NCBI GenBank assembly: GCA_025360045.1
Contig: JANYCY010000052.1
Span: 1-64,000, forward strand
DNA: 64,000 nucleotides
DNA from: Janthinobacterium sp.
GTDB lineage: Bacteria; Pseudomonadota; Gammaproteobacteria; Burkholderiales; Chitinibacteraceae
Direction: 5' to 3'
The position numbers and the translations under genes were made by a program. The notes beneath the pieces are model-generated. The model saw nothing but the letters and a program-made list of their open reading frames with translations. It was not told the DNA's origin and did not search any database. Shown here in pieces: positions 28,237 to 38,691 of this stretch; within the stretch, counting starts at the first letter, position 1, and each line of letters begins with the position of its first letter.

Positions 28237-29142
28237 ATGGACATTCCCTTGCAAGCCATCATGTCGCAAGCCTTACTCGGCTTAAACAATGGTGCTTTTT
28301 ATGCCTTACTCAGCCTTGGCCTTGCCGTTATTTTTGGCATGCTCAATGTGGTCAATTTTGCTCACGGCGCTTTTTATATGCTGGGCGCTTTTGTAGCGCT
28401 ATTGGGCTATGACCAGCTAGGGCGGATTTTGGGTGATGAAAGTATCCATATGTCGTTCTGGACAGCGCTGATTGTCGGGCCAATTGTGGTGGGTTTACTC
28501 GGCGTGTTGATCGAAAAAACCATGCTCAGCCGCCTCTATAAAGTTGATCATCTTTATGGCCTTTTACTCACTTTCGGGCTGGCGCTGATTTTTGAAGGTC
28601 TGCTGACTAATTACTTTAATGTGGCCGGTGAGCCTTACAACGCCAAGCCAGAAATCCTCGAAGGCGCAATTAATCTGGGCTTTATGGTATTCCCTAAATA
28701 TCGCTTATTTTCGATTGTGCTATCGCTTTCGGTTTGCTTTGCTGTTTGGTATTTAATCGAGAAAACCAAATTAGGCTCGCATCTGCGGGCCGGTACAGAA
28801 AACCCCGATGTCACCCGCGCCTTTGGCATTGATGTGCCATCTTTACGCACGCTGACTTATTTTCTTGGTGTGGCTTTGGCCGGGCTGGCTGGCGTAGTGG
28901 CCGCGCCCATTTATTCAGTCAGCCCCAAGATGGGATCAGACTTAATCATTATCGTGTTCGCCGTAGTAGTGATTGGCGGCATGGGCTCGATTATGGGGGC
29001 GATTGTAACGGGCATTGCACTGGGGCTTTTAGAAGGGCTGGTGAAAGTGTTTTACCCGCCACTGGCCAACACCGTCATCTTTATCGTCATGGCGCTGGTC
29101 TTACTCTGGCGCCCATCTGGCCTCTTTGGTAAGGAAGCATGA
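28237..29142 (+). CDS. livH: Branched-chain amino acid-type ABC permease (LivH-like)
   Basis: ALLSLGLAVIFGMLNVVNFAHGAFYMLGA. Confidence 0.87.
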   Translation: MDIPLQAIMSQALLGLNNGAFYALLSLGLAVIFGMLNVVNFAHGAFYMLGAFVALLGYDQLGRILGDESIHMSFWTALIVGPIVVGLLGVLIEKTMLSRLYKVDHLYGLLLTFGLALIFEGLLTNYFNVAGEPYNAKPEILEGAINLGFMVFPKYRLFSIVLSLSVCFAVWYLIEKTKLGSHLRAGTENPDVTRAFGIDVPSLRTLTYFLGVALAGLAGVVAAPIYSVSPKMGSDLIIIVFAVVVIGGMGSIMGAIVTGIALGLLEGLVKVFYPPLANTVIFIVMALVLLWRPSGLFGKEA

Positions 29143-30137
29143 TGAACGCTCCGATTGTCCAACTCACCCCTGAAGCCGTATTACTCAGAAAAAAAACCAA
29201 CTACACCCCATGGATTGCTGCACTGGTATTTGCCGCCATTGCACCCTTTGTGGTCTACCCTATTTTTGCTATGGAGCTGATGTGTTTTGCGTTGTTTGCC
29301 TGTGCTTTTAATCTGCTTTTGGGCTTTGGTGGCTTGCTGAGCTTTGGCCACGCCGCATTTTTTGGCAGCGCGGCTTATCTATGCGGCCATGCGATTAAAA
29401 ACTGGGGGCTAAGCCCAGAGCTGGGCATTTTATTCGCCACTTTGGGAGCCGCTTTAATGGGGCTGGCCATCGGCAGCATCGCCATTCGCCGCCAAGGCAT
29501 TTACTTTGCCATGGTCACCTTAGCGCTCGCGCAGATTGTATTTTTCTTATGCTTGCAAATGCCTTTTACCGGCGGCGAAGATGGCTTACAAGGCATACCC
29601 AAAGGCCATCTGTTTGGCTTCATCGATTTAGCCAGCACCGTCAGCGTGGGCCAGCAGCAACTGCCGCTGGCGCTGTATTTCTTTGTGCTGGCCATTACCT
29701 TTGGCGGCTATTGGCTCATCTGGCGCACCGTTCATTCGCCCTTTGGCATGGTGCTCAAAGCCATCAAAGAAAACGAACCGCGTGCGCTGTCTCTGGGCTA
29801 TCAAGTTAATCGCTATAAGCTCGCTACCTTTGTACTCTCTGCTGCCTTGGCGGGGCTGGCGGGTGCGACTAAAGCGCTAGTCGTAGGCCTAGCGTCGCTC
29901 AGCGATGTGTCTTGGCATATGTCGGGCGAAGTGGTGCTGATGACCTTACTCGGCGGCATGGGGACGTTGCTTGGCCCCGTCGTCGGCGCGGTCACAGTGG
30001 GCACGCTGCATCACGAGCTCGCCTCATTCGGATCATGGGTCACTGTCACCATCGGCGTGGTGTTTGTGGTTTGTGTGATGGCATTTAGGCGCGGCATTGT
30101 GGGTGAGATTGCTTATCGCTTGAAGCGGGATTTGTAA
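29139..30137 (+). CDS. livM: Branched-chain amino acid-type ABC permease (LivM-like)
   Basis: FNLLLGFGGLLSFGHAAFFGSAAYL; ATGA overlap with livH. Confidence 0.87.
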   Translation: MMNAPIVQLTPEAVLLRKKTNYTPWIAALVFAAIAPFVVYPIFAMELMCFALFACAFNLLLGFGGLLSFGHAAFFGSAAYLCGHAIKNWGLSPELGILFATLGAALMGLAIGSIAIRRQGIYFAMVTLALAQIVFFLCLQMPFTGGEDGLQGIPKGHLFGFIDLASTVSVGQQQLPLALYFFVLAITFGGYWLIWRTVHSPFGMVLKAIKENEPRALSLGYQVNRYKLATFVLSAALAGLAGATKALVVGLASLSDVSWHMSGEVVLMTLLGGMGTLLGPVVGAVTVGTLHHELASFGSWVTVTIGVVFVVCVMAFRRGIVGEIAYRLKRDL

Positions 30138-30197
30138 TGTCAGTTCGTGTGGGCAAAACGATTGACCTTGCCCACATCCACATCAGTTTGATGCACT

Positions 30198-30330
30198 TAT
30201 TCCCCCTTTTGAAAAAGGGGGGTTAGGGGGGGGATTTGGCATTGCATATTTTCACAATAAGAAGCCAAGCCACACAAAAGCAAATCCCCCTCGGGGCCCC
30301 TCAGCCCCCTTTTACAAAGGGGGAGGCTAC
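30198..30330. repeat. Palindromic repeat with poly-C/poly-G arms
   Basis: tccccctttt...aaaagggggg...ggggatttg...caaatcccc...cccccttttacaaaggggga. Confidence 0.7.
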
Positions 30331-30390
30331 GGTATGGATACACCCTCTCCCCCACATAAAACCACGCCATCATTGGCAAAGAGGTAGGAA

Positions 30391-32490
30391 ATGCGATTAC
30401 TCCTAACGGGCATGGTCGTTTTATTATCGGCCTGCAATAGCAATGATATTTTCGACAGCAATCCCCGCCCCGCTTGGCTGGGCAAGGTTAACCAGAATAA
30501 TTTTGATGGCGTGAACAATGACTTATTAACTGCAGGCTTGGGCAAAAGTGGCTTGGCCCTTGCCCTGCCTGCCTACGCTGATCCAGCCAAGCCCACCCCC
30601 ACCGAATTGCGTCGCGCGGCCATTTATAATAATTACCGCGCCTTAGTCGATATCAGTAGCAGCGGCGGTTACGGCCGGCTGTATGGCCCCAACCTAGACA
30701 TCAACGGCAACGACACGCTCGGGGAGGGCAAAATTGCGGGGGAGGAATACCTTGCCTACGCGGATGACGGCACAGGCAAGCAAAATGTCACGCTAATGGT
30801 GCAAATCCCCGCCAGCTTCAATCAAAGCAAGCCTTGCGTAGTGACAGCTACTTCATCCGGATCGCGCGGGGTGTATGGCGCGGTGTCTGCGGCTGGCGAG
30901 TGGGGGCTAAAACACGGCTGCGCGGTGGCTTATGCCGATAAGGGCAGCGGCACGGGGATTCATGATTTAAGCAGCGATACGGTTAATTTGATCGACGGCA
31001 CACGGGCTAATCGCAGTGCAGGCGCAGGCAATTTTGACGCGGGTTTATCAAGTGGCGAGCTGGCCGACTTCAACGCGCAATTCCCTAATCGCATCGCATC
31101 CAAACATGCGCACTCACAGCAAAATCCTGAAAAAGACTGGGGTAGAGATACTTTACGTGCGGTGGAGTTTGCTTTCTGGCTGCTGAACGAAAAATACGCT
31201 GACACGCTAGCGGGTGTTCGCAAAGCCGATTACGCCACTCCTGCCACTGTGACCGTGATTGCTGCAAGCGCATCCAATGGTGGCGGCGCTGCACTCGCCG
31301 CCGCCGAGCAGGACACTAAAGGGCTAATCGATGGCGTGGCCGTCAGCGAGCCGCAGGTGCAGCCCACCTCAGTCGCTGGCTTAAACATCCAGCAAGGCAG
31401 CAATCGGATGCCCGCCATAGGCCTCCCACTCATTGATTACTTCACCCTTGCCAATCTCTACCAGCCCTGCGCAGTGCAATCGGCGCGTTTAAGCGGTGCT
31501 AATTCAGCATTAGCTACCGCAGTTTCTCCGGCACTAGGTAGCGCACGTTGCGCGTCGCTCGCGGCCAAAGGGTTTTTAAGCGGTAGCACGCTCGAAGCGC
31601 AAGCTAACGAAGCCTATAACAAGCTTATTTCTGCCGGTTGGCTGAGCGAGGCCGATGCTTTACACGCCAGCCATTACGGGCTTAACGCTACACTGGGTGT
31701 AGCACTCACTTACGTTAATGCCTATGGCCGCTTTTCAGTTAAAGACAATATCTGCGGTTATAGCTACGCGTTTACCAATGCCGCTGGCGATGTCATTGCG
31801 CCTCTTGCCAATAATCTAGCGGGCATCTTTGGCAGCGGCAACGGCGTGCCACCCACAGCGGGCATCTCCATCATCAATAATTTATCCGTGGGTGGCGCCA
31901 AGGCCGATGCGATGTCGATTTCAGCTTCAAGCAATACCGCAGATTACAATCTAGATGGTGCAATCTGCCTGCGTAAGCTCGCCACGGGGGTCAACCCGCT
32001 TACAGGTGTGGCGCTCACTGGCAATGAAAAATTACAGGCTGATCGTGTGGCCATTGGCATCAAAGAAGCGCAGCGTAATGCACGCTTAAACGGCAAGCCA
32101 GCCATTATTGTGGCAGGCCGCTCTGATGCACTGATTCCTGTGAACCACGCCGCCCGCGCCTATTACGCGCTCAACCAATCGCTCGAAGGCAGCAGTTCAA
32201 AGCTTCGCTATATCGAAGTCAGCAATGGCCAGCATTTTGATTCTTTCCTTGCGCTAAGCGGCTTTCCAACGCGCTTTATTCCGCTGCATGTTTATGCTGG
32301 CCGTGCGCTGGATGCAATGTGGGCGCATTTAAATAACGGCGCGGCACTGCCCGATAGCCAAGTAGTGCGCACCACGCCCCGCACCTTGGCAAGCGACAAT
32401 TTAAATGCCAGCGCCCTGCCTGCGTTTGCTACAGCGCCCGCCAGCGATGCGATTCGCTTTAGCAATGCCACACTTACTATCCCGCAGTAA
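30391..32490 (+). CDS. D-(-)-3-hydroxybutyrate oligomer hydrolase, lipoprotein-type N-terminus
   Basis: Lipobox LLSAC; RPAWLGKVNQNNFDGVNNDLLTAGLG; PCVVTATSSGSRGVYGAV. Confidence 0.85.
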   Translation: MRLLLTGMVVLLSACNSNDIFDSNPRPAWLGKVNQNNFDGVNNDLLTAGLGKSGLALALPAYADPAKPTPTELRRAAIYNNYRALVDISSSGGYGRLYGPNLDINGNDTLGEGKIAGEEYLAYADDGTGKQNVTLMVQIPASFNQSKPCVVTATSSGSRGVYGAVSAAGEWGLKHGCAVAYADKGSGTGIHDLSSDTVNLIDGTRANRSAGAGNFDAGLSSGELADFNAQFPNRIASKHAHSQQNPEKDWGRDTLRAVEFAFWLLNEKYADTLAGVRKADYATPATVTVIAASASNGGGAALAAAEQDTKGLIDGVAVSEPQVQPTSVAGLNIQQGSNRMPAIGLPLIDYFTLANLYQPCAVQSARLSGANSALATAVSPALGSARCASLAAKGFLSGSTLEAQANEAYNKLISAGWLSEADALHASHYGLNATLGVALTYVNAYGRFSVKDNICGYSYAFTNAAGDVIAPLANNLAGIFGSGNGVPPTAGISIINNLSVGGAKADAMSISASSNTADYNLDGAICLRKLATGVNPLTGVALTGNEKLQADRVAIGIKEAQRNARLNGKPAIIVAGRSDALIPVNHAARAYYALNQSLEGSSSKLRYIEVSNGQHFDSFLALSGFPTRFIPLHVYAGRALDAMWAHLNNGAALPDSQVVRTTPRTLASDNLNASALPAFATAPASDAIRFSNATLTIPQ

Positions 32491-32515
32491 GCCTCCGTTG
32501 GTGAAAGGGCAAGAT

Positions 32516-32575
32516 GTAGGGCGGGTGAAACCCGCGAGCAATCCTGAAAAATACGCGGGTTTCACCCGCCCTACG
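32516..32575. repeat. Repeat family B palindrome
   Basis: gtagggcgggtgaaacccgcg...cgcgggtttcacccgccctac. Confidence 0.88.
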
Positions 32576-32629
32576 ATGATTCAATACTTGTCATTGCGTG
32601 GCAATACCATAACTTCTGGCTAATTTGCG

Positions 32630-32700
32630 CAGACAGGATAAAACCCGCCAGACTTTGATGCAAAATTAAATAAGAACGGCGGGTAAGCACTCGCCCTAAG
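32630..32700. repeat. Degenerate repeat family B copy
   Basis: aaaacccgccagactttgatgc...ggcgggtaagcactcgccctaag, followed by the shared tail cattcaatgtttg. Confidence 0.55.
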
Positions 32701-32763
32701 AATCATTCAATGTTTGCAGTTGGGGGCGAGGCAATCGCCCCCAAACAACACAAGGAAATGGCG

Positions 32764-33543
32764 ATGACTAAAACCTTATCAGGAAAAAGTGCCTTAATTA
32801 CCGGCTCTACCAGTGGCATTGGGCTGGGCATTGCCCGCGCGCTCTCAGATGCAGGCGCAAATGTGGTGCTCAATGGCTTTGGCGATGTTTTGGCGGCAAG
32901 AGAATTCGTTGAACAAGCGGGTGGCAAAGTGGCTTATCACGGCGCAGATTTAAGCCACCCCGAGCAAATCACCGACTTAATGCGCTATGCAGAAAAAGAA
33001 TTTGGCAATGTCGATATATTAGTAAATAACGCAGGTATTCAGCACTTGGCGCCCGTAGAAGATTTCTCTATTGAGCGCTGGAATAGCATTCTGGCGCTGA
33101 ATTTATCCGCAGGATTTCACACCACCCGCCTTGCCGTGCCCGCCATGAAAAAGAAAAACTGGGGCCGCATTATTAATATCGTTTCCGTGCATGGCTTAGT
33201 GGCATCCGCAAACAAATCGGCCTATGTGGCCGCCAAGCACGGCATGATAGGGCTAACTAAAGGCGTGGCTTTAGAGTTAGCCCACACCGGCATTACTTGT
33301 AATGCCATTTGCCCCGGCTGGGTACTTACGCCCTTAGTAGAGCAGCAAATCACCAGCAAAGCCACGCAGCAAGGCATTAGCTACGCCGAAGCCCAATCTC
33401 AGCTTTTACTAGAAAAACAACCCTCGGGCGTGTTTGTAACGCCGGAGCAAATTGGCGCGCTGCTACTGTTTTTATGCAGCGATGCCGCCCAAGAAGTACG
33501 CGGTGCCGCATGGAATATTGATGGCGGATGGATTGCACAATAA
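32764..33543 (+). CDS. 3-hydroxybutyrate dehydrogenase (SDR family)
   Basis: MTKTLSGKSALITGSTSGIGLGIARAL; YVAAKHGMIGLTKGVALE; HVE/NAICPGWVLTPLVEQQI-type motifs. Confidence 0.88.
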   Translation: MTKTLSGKSALITGSTSGIGLGIARALSDAGANVVLNGFGDVLAAREFVEQAGGKVAYHGADLSHPEQITDLMRYAEKEFGNVDILVNNAGIQHLAPVEDFSIERWNSILALNLSAGFHTTRLAVPAMKKKNWGRIINIVSVHGLVASANKSAYVAAKHGMIGLTKGVALELAHTGITCNAICPGWVLTPLVEQQITSKATQQGISYAEAQSQLLLEKQPSGVFVTPEQIGALLLFLCSDAAQEVRGAAWNIDGGWIAQ

Positions 33544-33563
33544 ACGCCATTCCACAGCAACAT

Positions 33564-33682
33564 AAAACCCAAACCTTAAACCACGGAGGAAAGGGAGAAC
33601 ACGGAGAGTCACGGAGGAAAACTAGGTTTTCTCCGCAAACTCCGCGTTTTCTGGAGTCTCCGTGTTTCAAGACTTGGGTTTT
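33564..33682. repeat. Repeat family A, full inverted-repeat form
   Basis: aaaacccaaaccttaaaccacggagg...gaaaac-ta-ggttttctccg...ctccgtgtttcaagacttgggtttt. Confidence 0.8.
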
Positions 33683-33764
33683 GGTGTGGGGTATGACTGC
33701 GTACTAGCTGTTTGTCCGATGAAAAGAGACACGTTTTATATCCACCCACTTATAGAGACTCGTA

Positions 33765-34724
33765 ATGCGACAACTCAGCCCTAAAATCAGCCCTTGGCTT
33801 GCCACATTTAATCAACAACTAAACACCCTACAAGCCAATGGCTACAAGCCCACATGCACCAATATTCGTGAAGGCTTGGCCTATTTAACGGCCGTTTTTG
33901 TAACTGACATCCCGATGATCCCTTGGGTGCAAGACGATATTGTGCCTTCCTCTCGCTATAAGGTGCCGGTGCGAATTTACCACCCCAACCCTAGCCGCGC
34001 CCTGCCTGTCTTGGTTTATTTTCATGGTGGTGGCCATATGGCGGGAGGGATTACCGTTTACGACGCCATTTGCCGCAAAATCGCCACCGCTGCGCAGCAT
34101 ATTGTGGTGTCTGTAGATTATCGGCTCGCCCCAGAATGCCCTTACCCCGCAGGCGTAGACGATGCTTACACGGTGGTAAAAAACATCTGGGGGGTGTTAG
34201 ATCAGCGCCAATTACAATATCAGCGGCAATTATCCATTGGGGGTGATTCGGCAGGTGGCGCACTTTCAGCCACCGTGGCCAGCATCGCGCAATTTGATCC
34301 TGCTATCGACATCCACGCCCAAGTGCTGATTTACCCTAGCCTAGATTACACACTGAGCGCCCCTTCGCTAGACGAAAATGGCACAGGCTATTTGGTTTCT
34401 AGAGGAAAAGTGAATTGGTACTTTAATAACTATTTTCAGCATAATGAAGACCGAAAAGCCGCCTCGCCGCTGTTCGCAGAATTCAGCGCCAAGCTCCCGC
34501 CCACCCTAGTGATTAGCGCAGAATTTTGCCCGCTACGGGACGAAGGCATTGCCTATTTGGCAAGGCTAAAAAAAGCAGGCGTGGCATCAGATCACCTGCA
34601 CTTTGCTGACCTACCCCATGCTTTTTTGAATTTAGAAAATTTAATTAAAGAAGAATGCCAACGCGCTTATCAAGGAATTGGGGCTTGGTTGAATTTAAAG
34701 AAAAATAATGTAGAAAATAAATAA
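33765..34724 (+). CDS. Alpha/beta hydrolase (HSL-type esterase/lipase)
   Basis: YFHGGGHMAG; SIGGDSAGGALSATVA; LPHAFLNL. Confidence 0.88.
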   Translation: MRQLSPKISPWLATFNQQLNTLQANGYKPTCTNIREGLAYLTAVFVTDIPMIPWVQDDIVPSSRYKVPVRIYHPNPSRALPVLVYFHGGGHMAGGITVYDAICRKIATAAQHIVVSVDYRLAPECPYPAGVDDAYTVVKNIWGVLDQRQLQYQRQLSIGGDSAGGALSATVASIAQFDPAIDIHAQVLIYPSLDYTLSAPSLDENGTGYLVSRGKVNWYFNNYFQHNEDRKAASPLFAEFSAKLPPTLVISAEFCPLRDEGIAYLARLKKAGVASDHLHFADLPHAFLNLENLIKEECQRAYQGIGAWLNLKKNNVENK

Positions 34725-34783
34725 CGCAGAAAAATCCAAACCCAGAGAACACCGAGTTTCACGTAAAAAGGCGAGGCTTAAAT

Positions 34784-34820
34784 AAAAATGGCTCAGTATT
34801 TTGAACTGGGCCATTTTTAT
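34784..34820. terminator. Hairpin with A/T flanks downstream of glsA
   Basis: aaaaatggctcag-tattttgaa-ctgggccattttta. Confidence 0.75.
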
Positions 34821-34841
34821 ACTTTTAAAGCGATTGCCTGA

Positions 34842-35855
34842 TTACTTCAAAGGCTGCGGTGCTAAAGGATTGCCACCCAATGCATTTGAGATATCTGCAA
34901 TGGCTTTTTGAGCACGTACGCTATTGCCAGCGCCATCCAAAGGAGGGGAAATCACTGCAATACCGAATTTACCTGGTGAAACCGCGATAATCCCGCCGCC
35001 TACGCCGCTCTTAGCAGGCAGGCCGGTTTTGTACAGCCACTTGCCGGAATCATCGTAAAGACCTGCAGTTGCCATCACCGCCAGCACTTCAGGTACATTT
35101 TCAACTTTCAGTGCCTGCTTACCAGTCACCGGATTCTTACCCCCATTGGCTAGCGTTGCCGCCATCATGGCCAGATCTTTAGCATTTACGCCAACCGAGC
35201 ACTGACGGGTATAGATGTCTGTTGCACGATCTGGATCAGCTTTAATCTTACCGTAGGCATACATTAAACGGCCAATCGCCTGATTACGCTGATTGCTGGC
35301 GGCTTCAGATTGATACACTTCATCCAAAACAGTCAGGTGACGGCCCGCGAAATCATTGTAATAACCGAGAATCTTGCTCCAGATTTCGTCGTAATTTGCG
35401 CCCTTTACCATGCTCGTTGCAGCAATCGCACCCGGGTTCACCATGGCATTCATTTCTGCACCGCGATTTTGCTCAATTGCCACGATAGAGTTAAATGCTT
35501 GGCCAGTGGCATCTACGCCTTGGTTGTTCAGAATGGAGTCAGTCCCCGACTCATCAATCACCTTGGCCATCGTAAAGACTTTGGAAATAGACTGAATTGA
35601 AACTTCCGTCGTTACATCGCCCTTGGTGTAAACCTTACCATCTGCAGTCACCAGTACAATCCCGAATACTTTTGGATCAACCTTAGCCAATGCAGGGATG
35701 TAATCGGCGTTTTTACCCTCTTGCAGACCTTTGTAATTATCGTAAGCGGCGCTCAGTGCAGCTTCTACTTCAGTCTTTTTAAATAAGTCTTTTGCTTGTG
35801 CGGCACCATTCAAAGCCAGTACCAATACAACAGCTAACATGCTGCGTTGTTTCAT
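34842..35855 (-). CDS. glsA: Glutaminase with signal peptide
   Basis: Signal peptide MKQRSMLAVVLVLALNGAAQA; SIQSISKVFTMAKVI; MNAMVNPGAIAATSMV. Confidence 0.88.
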   Translation of the reverse strand: MKQRSMLAVVLVLALNGAAQAKDLFKKTEVEAALSAAYDNYKGLQEGKNADYIPALAKVDPKVFGIVLVTADGKVYTKGDVTTEVSIQSISKVFTMAKVIDESGTDSILNNQGVDATGQAFNSIVAIEQNRGAEMNAMVNPGAIAATSMVKGANYDEIWSKILGYYNDFAGRHLTVLDEVYQSEAASNQRNQAIGRLMYAYGKIKADPDRATDIYTRQCSVGVNAKDLAMMAATLANGGKNPVTGKQALKVENVPEVLAVMATAGLYDDSGKWLYKTGLPAKSGVGGGIIAVSPGKFGIAVISPPLDGAGNSVRAQKAIADISNALGGNPLAPQPLK

Positions 35856-36096
35856 TGTAAAGCTCCTCGTTAACGCGCCTTTAGTCGGATCGCGCTTGAC
35901 GAAAATATACCTAATGGAATGCGAGGAGAAGCTGCATTAAGTCAGTTGCACAATACCTGTAAGAAAGGCATGTAATCTTAAATGGCAGCATGATTTCCAG
36001 TATGAAATAACATAAAATCTGCCAATCTTTCGGCGTATTAATACCAATAAACAAGCTTTTTATTACAAAGCAATAGAAGCCATATCGTCCCTTAGA

Positions 36097-36124
36097 CAAA
36101 AAAAAATAGCACTCAAGTGAGTGC
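36097..36124 (-). terminator. Rho-independent terminator of the DUF2726-like gene
   Basis: Minus strand GCACTC-actt-GAGTGC followed by TATTTTTTTTT. Confidence 0.8.
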
Positions 36125-36138
36125 AATTTTTTGCTGGA

Positions 36139-36630
36139 TCATTCAGCGTCGAGGGTTACCACCGGCCTAAGTGCGGCTCTAATTTCCACCTCATCCGGCA
36201 GCGCTTTGGCCTGCCAGCGGATCACACGAATCCCTGCCGAACTTAATGCTTTATCCTTCTTCGCATCCGCCAATTGGCGATCCTGCCGCTGATGCGTAGC
36301 ATCATCCAGCTCAATCACCGCCACAATACTTGAATCCTTATTGCACACCACAAAATCCGCGCTCATGCGATTAATCCGATTCAGCCAAGAGCGATAATTA
36401 CTGCCCTTTTTTACCCCCAGCAAGCAAGAAAGCTGCACCTGCGCCAACACAATATGCTCAGGCATGGCTTTTAGTAGCCGAAAATACAGCACTTGCTCGG
36501 GGGTGGTGAGCGGGCTTTTAGCATAAAACGGCCAAACCGCCTCCTCTGCTGCGCCTTGCGTTTTTGCTTTAAGAATGGAAATAAGTACAAAAACAGCGCC
36601 GATCAACAACAAGAGCACAATAAATTTCAT
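36139..36630 (-). CDS. DUF2726-like membrane-anchored protein
   Basis: N-terminal TM; SADFVVCNKDSSIVAVIELDDATHQRQDRQLADAKKDKALSSAGIRVIRWQAK. Confidence 0.8.
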   Translation of the reverse strand: MKFIVLLLLIGAVFVLISILKAKTQGAAEEAVWPFYAKSPLTTPEQVLYFRLLKAMPEHIVLAQVQLSCLLGVKKGSNYRSWLNRINRMSADFVVCNKDSSIVAVIELDDATHQRQDRQLADAKKDKALSSAGIRVIRWQAKALPDEVEIRAALRPVVTLDAE

Positions 36631-36685
36631 TTTATTTCCATAAAAAAGAAGACGTTTAAGCAAAAATAGCAGGGTAAGGGGCTTT

Positions 36686-36823
36686 TGTAGGGCGGGCGCA
36701 ATAACGAAGTCAGAGCGCAGAAAAACGGTGCGCAAGAAAAACAACTTGCACACCCTATAAAACCAAGCTCTTCCCTATCAACACCAACAAGGTCCTGATT
36801 ATTGTCAGGTTTCACCCGCCCCA
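36686..36823. repeat. Nested repeat: family B arms flanking a partial family C sequence
   Basis: tgtagggcgggcgca ... cggtgcgcaagaaaaacaacttgcacaccctataaaacc ... caggtttcacccgccccac. Confidence 0.65.
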
Positions 36824-36829
36824 CAAACC

Positions 36830-38215
36830 CTAGCCACGACGCCAAGTCGTACCCTGAGCGCTGTCTTCTAGCACAATGCCAGCGGTAATCAATTCATCTC
36901 GAATGCGATCAGATTCGGCAAAGTTTTTAGCTGCGCGGGCGGCTTTACGACCTGCAATCAAGGCTTCAATCGCTGCTGCACTGTATTCGCCCTCATCGAT
37001 ACCGATGCTGGCCTGCAAGTAAGCTTGCGGCTCACGCTGCAATAGGCCCAAGATCGCACCCAATGCTTTTAACTGCCCAGCCAGCTCGCCCGATTGCTGC
37101 TTGTTGACTTCTAGCGCCAGCTCAAACAACACCGCCACGGCTTCAACGGTATTGAAATCGTCATCCATTGCGGCTTTAAAGCGCAGGGCGTAGCTGCTAT
37201 TCCAGTCGATTTCTGACTCGATAGCGGGTACGTTTTTCAGGGTGGTGTAAAAACGGTTTAATGCGCCTTTCGCGTCATCCAAATGAGCATCGCTGTAATT
37301 CAACTGGCTACGGTAATGGGCGCGCAAGATAAAGAAGCGCACTACTTCAGCATCGTATTTTTCCAGCACTTCGCGGATGGTGAAGAAATTGCCCAAGCTC
37401 TTGGACATTTTTTCGTTATCCACGCGAATAAAGCCGTTATGCATCCAGTAATTCACGTAGGTATTGCCGTGTGCGCCTTCGGATTGGGCGATTTCGTTTT
37501 CGTGATGCGGAAACTGCAAGTCTGAACCACCGGCATGGATATCAAAATGGCTACCCAGATGATGGCAACTCATGGCCGAGCATTCGATATGCCAGCCAGG
37601 ACGTCCCTCTCCCCATGGAGAGGCCCATTTTGCGTCTTGCGGCTCGTCGGCTTTAGCGGCTTTCCAGAGCACAAAATCCAGCGGATCTTGTTTATTTACA
37701 TCCACATCTACCCGCTCGCCTGCGCGTAAATCGTCCAGCGATTTGCCAGACAATTTGCCGTAGCCTTCAAACTTACGCACGGCATAATAAACATCACCGT
37801 TGGGCGCAGGGTAAGCTAGGCCATTTGCAATCAACTTGGCGATTAAATCGTGCATGCCTTGCACATGCTCAGTAGCGCGTGGCTCGTGATCTGGGCGAAT
37901 CACGCCCAGCGCATCGAAATCTTCATTCATGGCGGCAATAAAGCGGCCGGTCAGCGTATTGATGGCTTCGCCGTTTTCTAGAGCACGTTTGATGATTTTG
38001 TCGTCAATATCGGTGATATTGCGTACATGGGTGAGCTGATAGCCGGAAGCTCTCAACCAACGCGACACCATATCAAACACCACTACCATGCGGGCGTGCC
38101 CCAGATGACAGTAGTCATACACGGTCATACCGCAGACATACATATTCACCTTGCCGTCGGTAATCGGCTGAAAACGCTGTTTTTCGCGGGCCAGTGTGTT
38201 GTAGATATTTAACAT
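36830..38215 (-). CDS. cysS: Cysteinyl-tRNA synthetase
   Basis: [24 protein letters not shown] (HIGH-type motif); KMSKSLGNF (KMSKS). Confidence 0.97.
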   Translation of the reverse strand: MLNIYNTLAREKQRFQPITDGKVNMYVCGMTVYDYCHLGHARMVVVFDMVSRWLRASGYQLTHVRNITDIDDKIIKRALENGEAINTLTGRFIAAMNEDFDALGVIRPDHEPRATEHVQGMHDLIAKLIANGLAYPAPNGDVYYAVRKFEGYGKLSGKSLDDLRAGERVDVDVNKQDPLDFVLWKAAKADEPQDAKWASPWGEGRPGWHIECSAMSCHHLGSHFDIHAGGSDLQFPHHENEIAQSEGAHGNTYVNYWMHNGFIRVDNEKMSKSLGNFFTIREVLEKYDAEVVRFFILRAHYRSQLNYSDAHLDDAKGALNRFYTTLKNVPAIESEIDWNSSYALRFKAAMDDDFNTVEAVAVLFELALEVNKQQSGELAGQLKALGAILGLLQREPQAYLQASIGIDEGEYSAAAIEALIAGRKAARAAKNFAESDRIRDELITAGIVLEDSAQGTTWRRG

Positions 38216-38395
38216 GAGTGCTTTCGTCGACGTAAAAGAGTGATTCTACCAAAGCTGTCAATAGCGCGCTTCATCAGCAGGGATGAATCGTCAGAAAGAC
38301 GCTTTTTTACCCAGCAACACTCACTTACCCCTATTGACAGAAAAGCACGCGCACAATATAAGAGTCTTTCTCAATACGACCATGGAATACACGGC

Positions 38396-38614
38396 ATGAG
38401 TAAGAAAAACATAGCCATCATCGCCTTCAGCTTACTCGCTAGCGCGTGCAGCAGCGTGCCAGCAGACAATAAGCAATATGCAGAAATGGAAGAGAAAGAA
38501 TATGTAACAGGAAGCAATATCCCACGCAAAGATCGCAGCACGGTTAAAGTCTATGACAAAGAATTACTACGAGAGCTGCAAGACCGCCCTACTGTTTCGC
38601 CTAATACCAATTAA
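38396..38614 (+). CDS. Small lipoprotein
   Basis: MSKKNIAIIAFSLLASACSSVPADNK, lipobox LASAC. Confidence 0.65.
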   Translation: MSKKNIAIIAFSLLASACSSVPADNKQYAEMEEKEYVTGSNIPRKDRSTVKVYDKELLRELQDRPTVSPNTN

Positions 38615-38691
38615 TACTTGGCCGCTCCGCACCCCATGTATTGCGCCAGCCGAGGCCCGCTTTGGCGCAATACGCTTTAGAGCAGCATGCA

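Noticed and set aside
31936-31971. EF-hand-like DYNLDGAICLRK in the oligomer hydrolase
   Set aside because: Position 12 is Lys and there is no matching acidic ligand; not convincing.
32405-32623. ORF across the end of the oligomer hydrolase
   Set aside because: Translation of family B repeat sequence (VGRVKPASNPEKYAGFTRPT), also seen in spurious extensions at other repeat copies.
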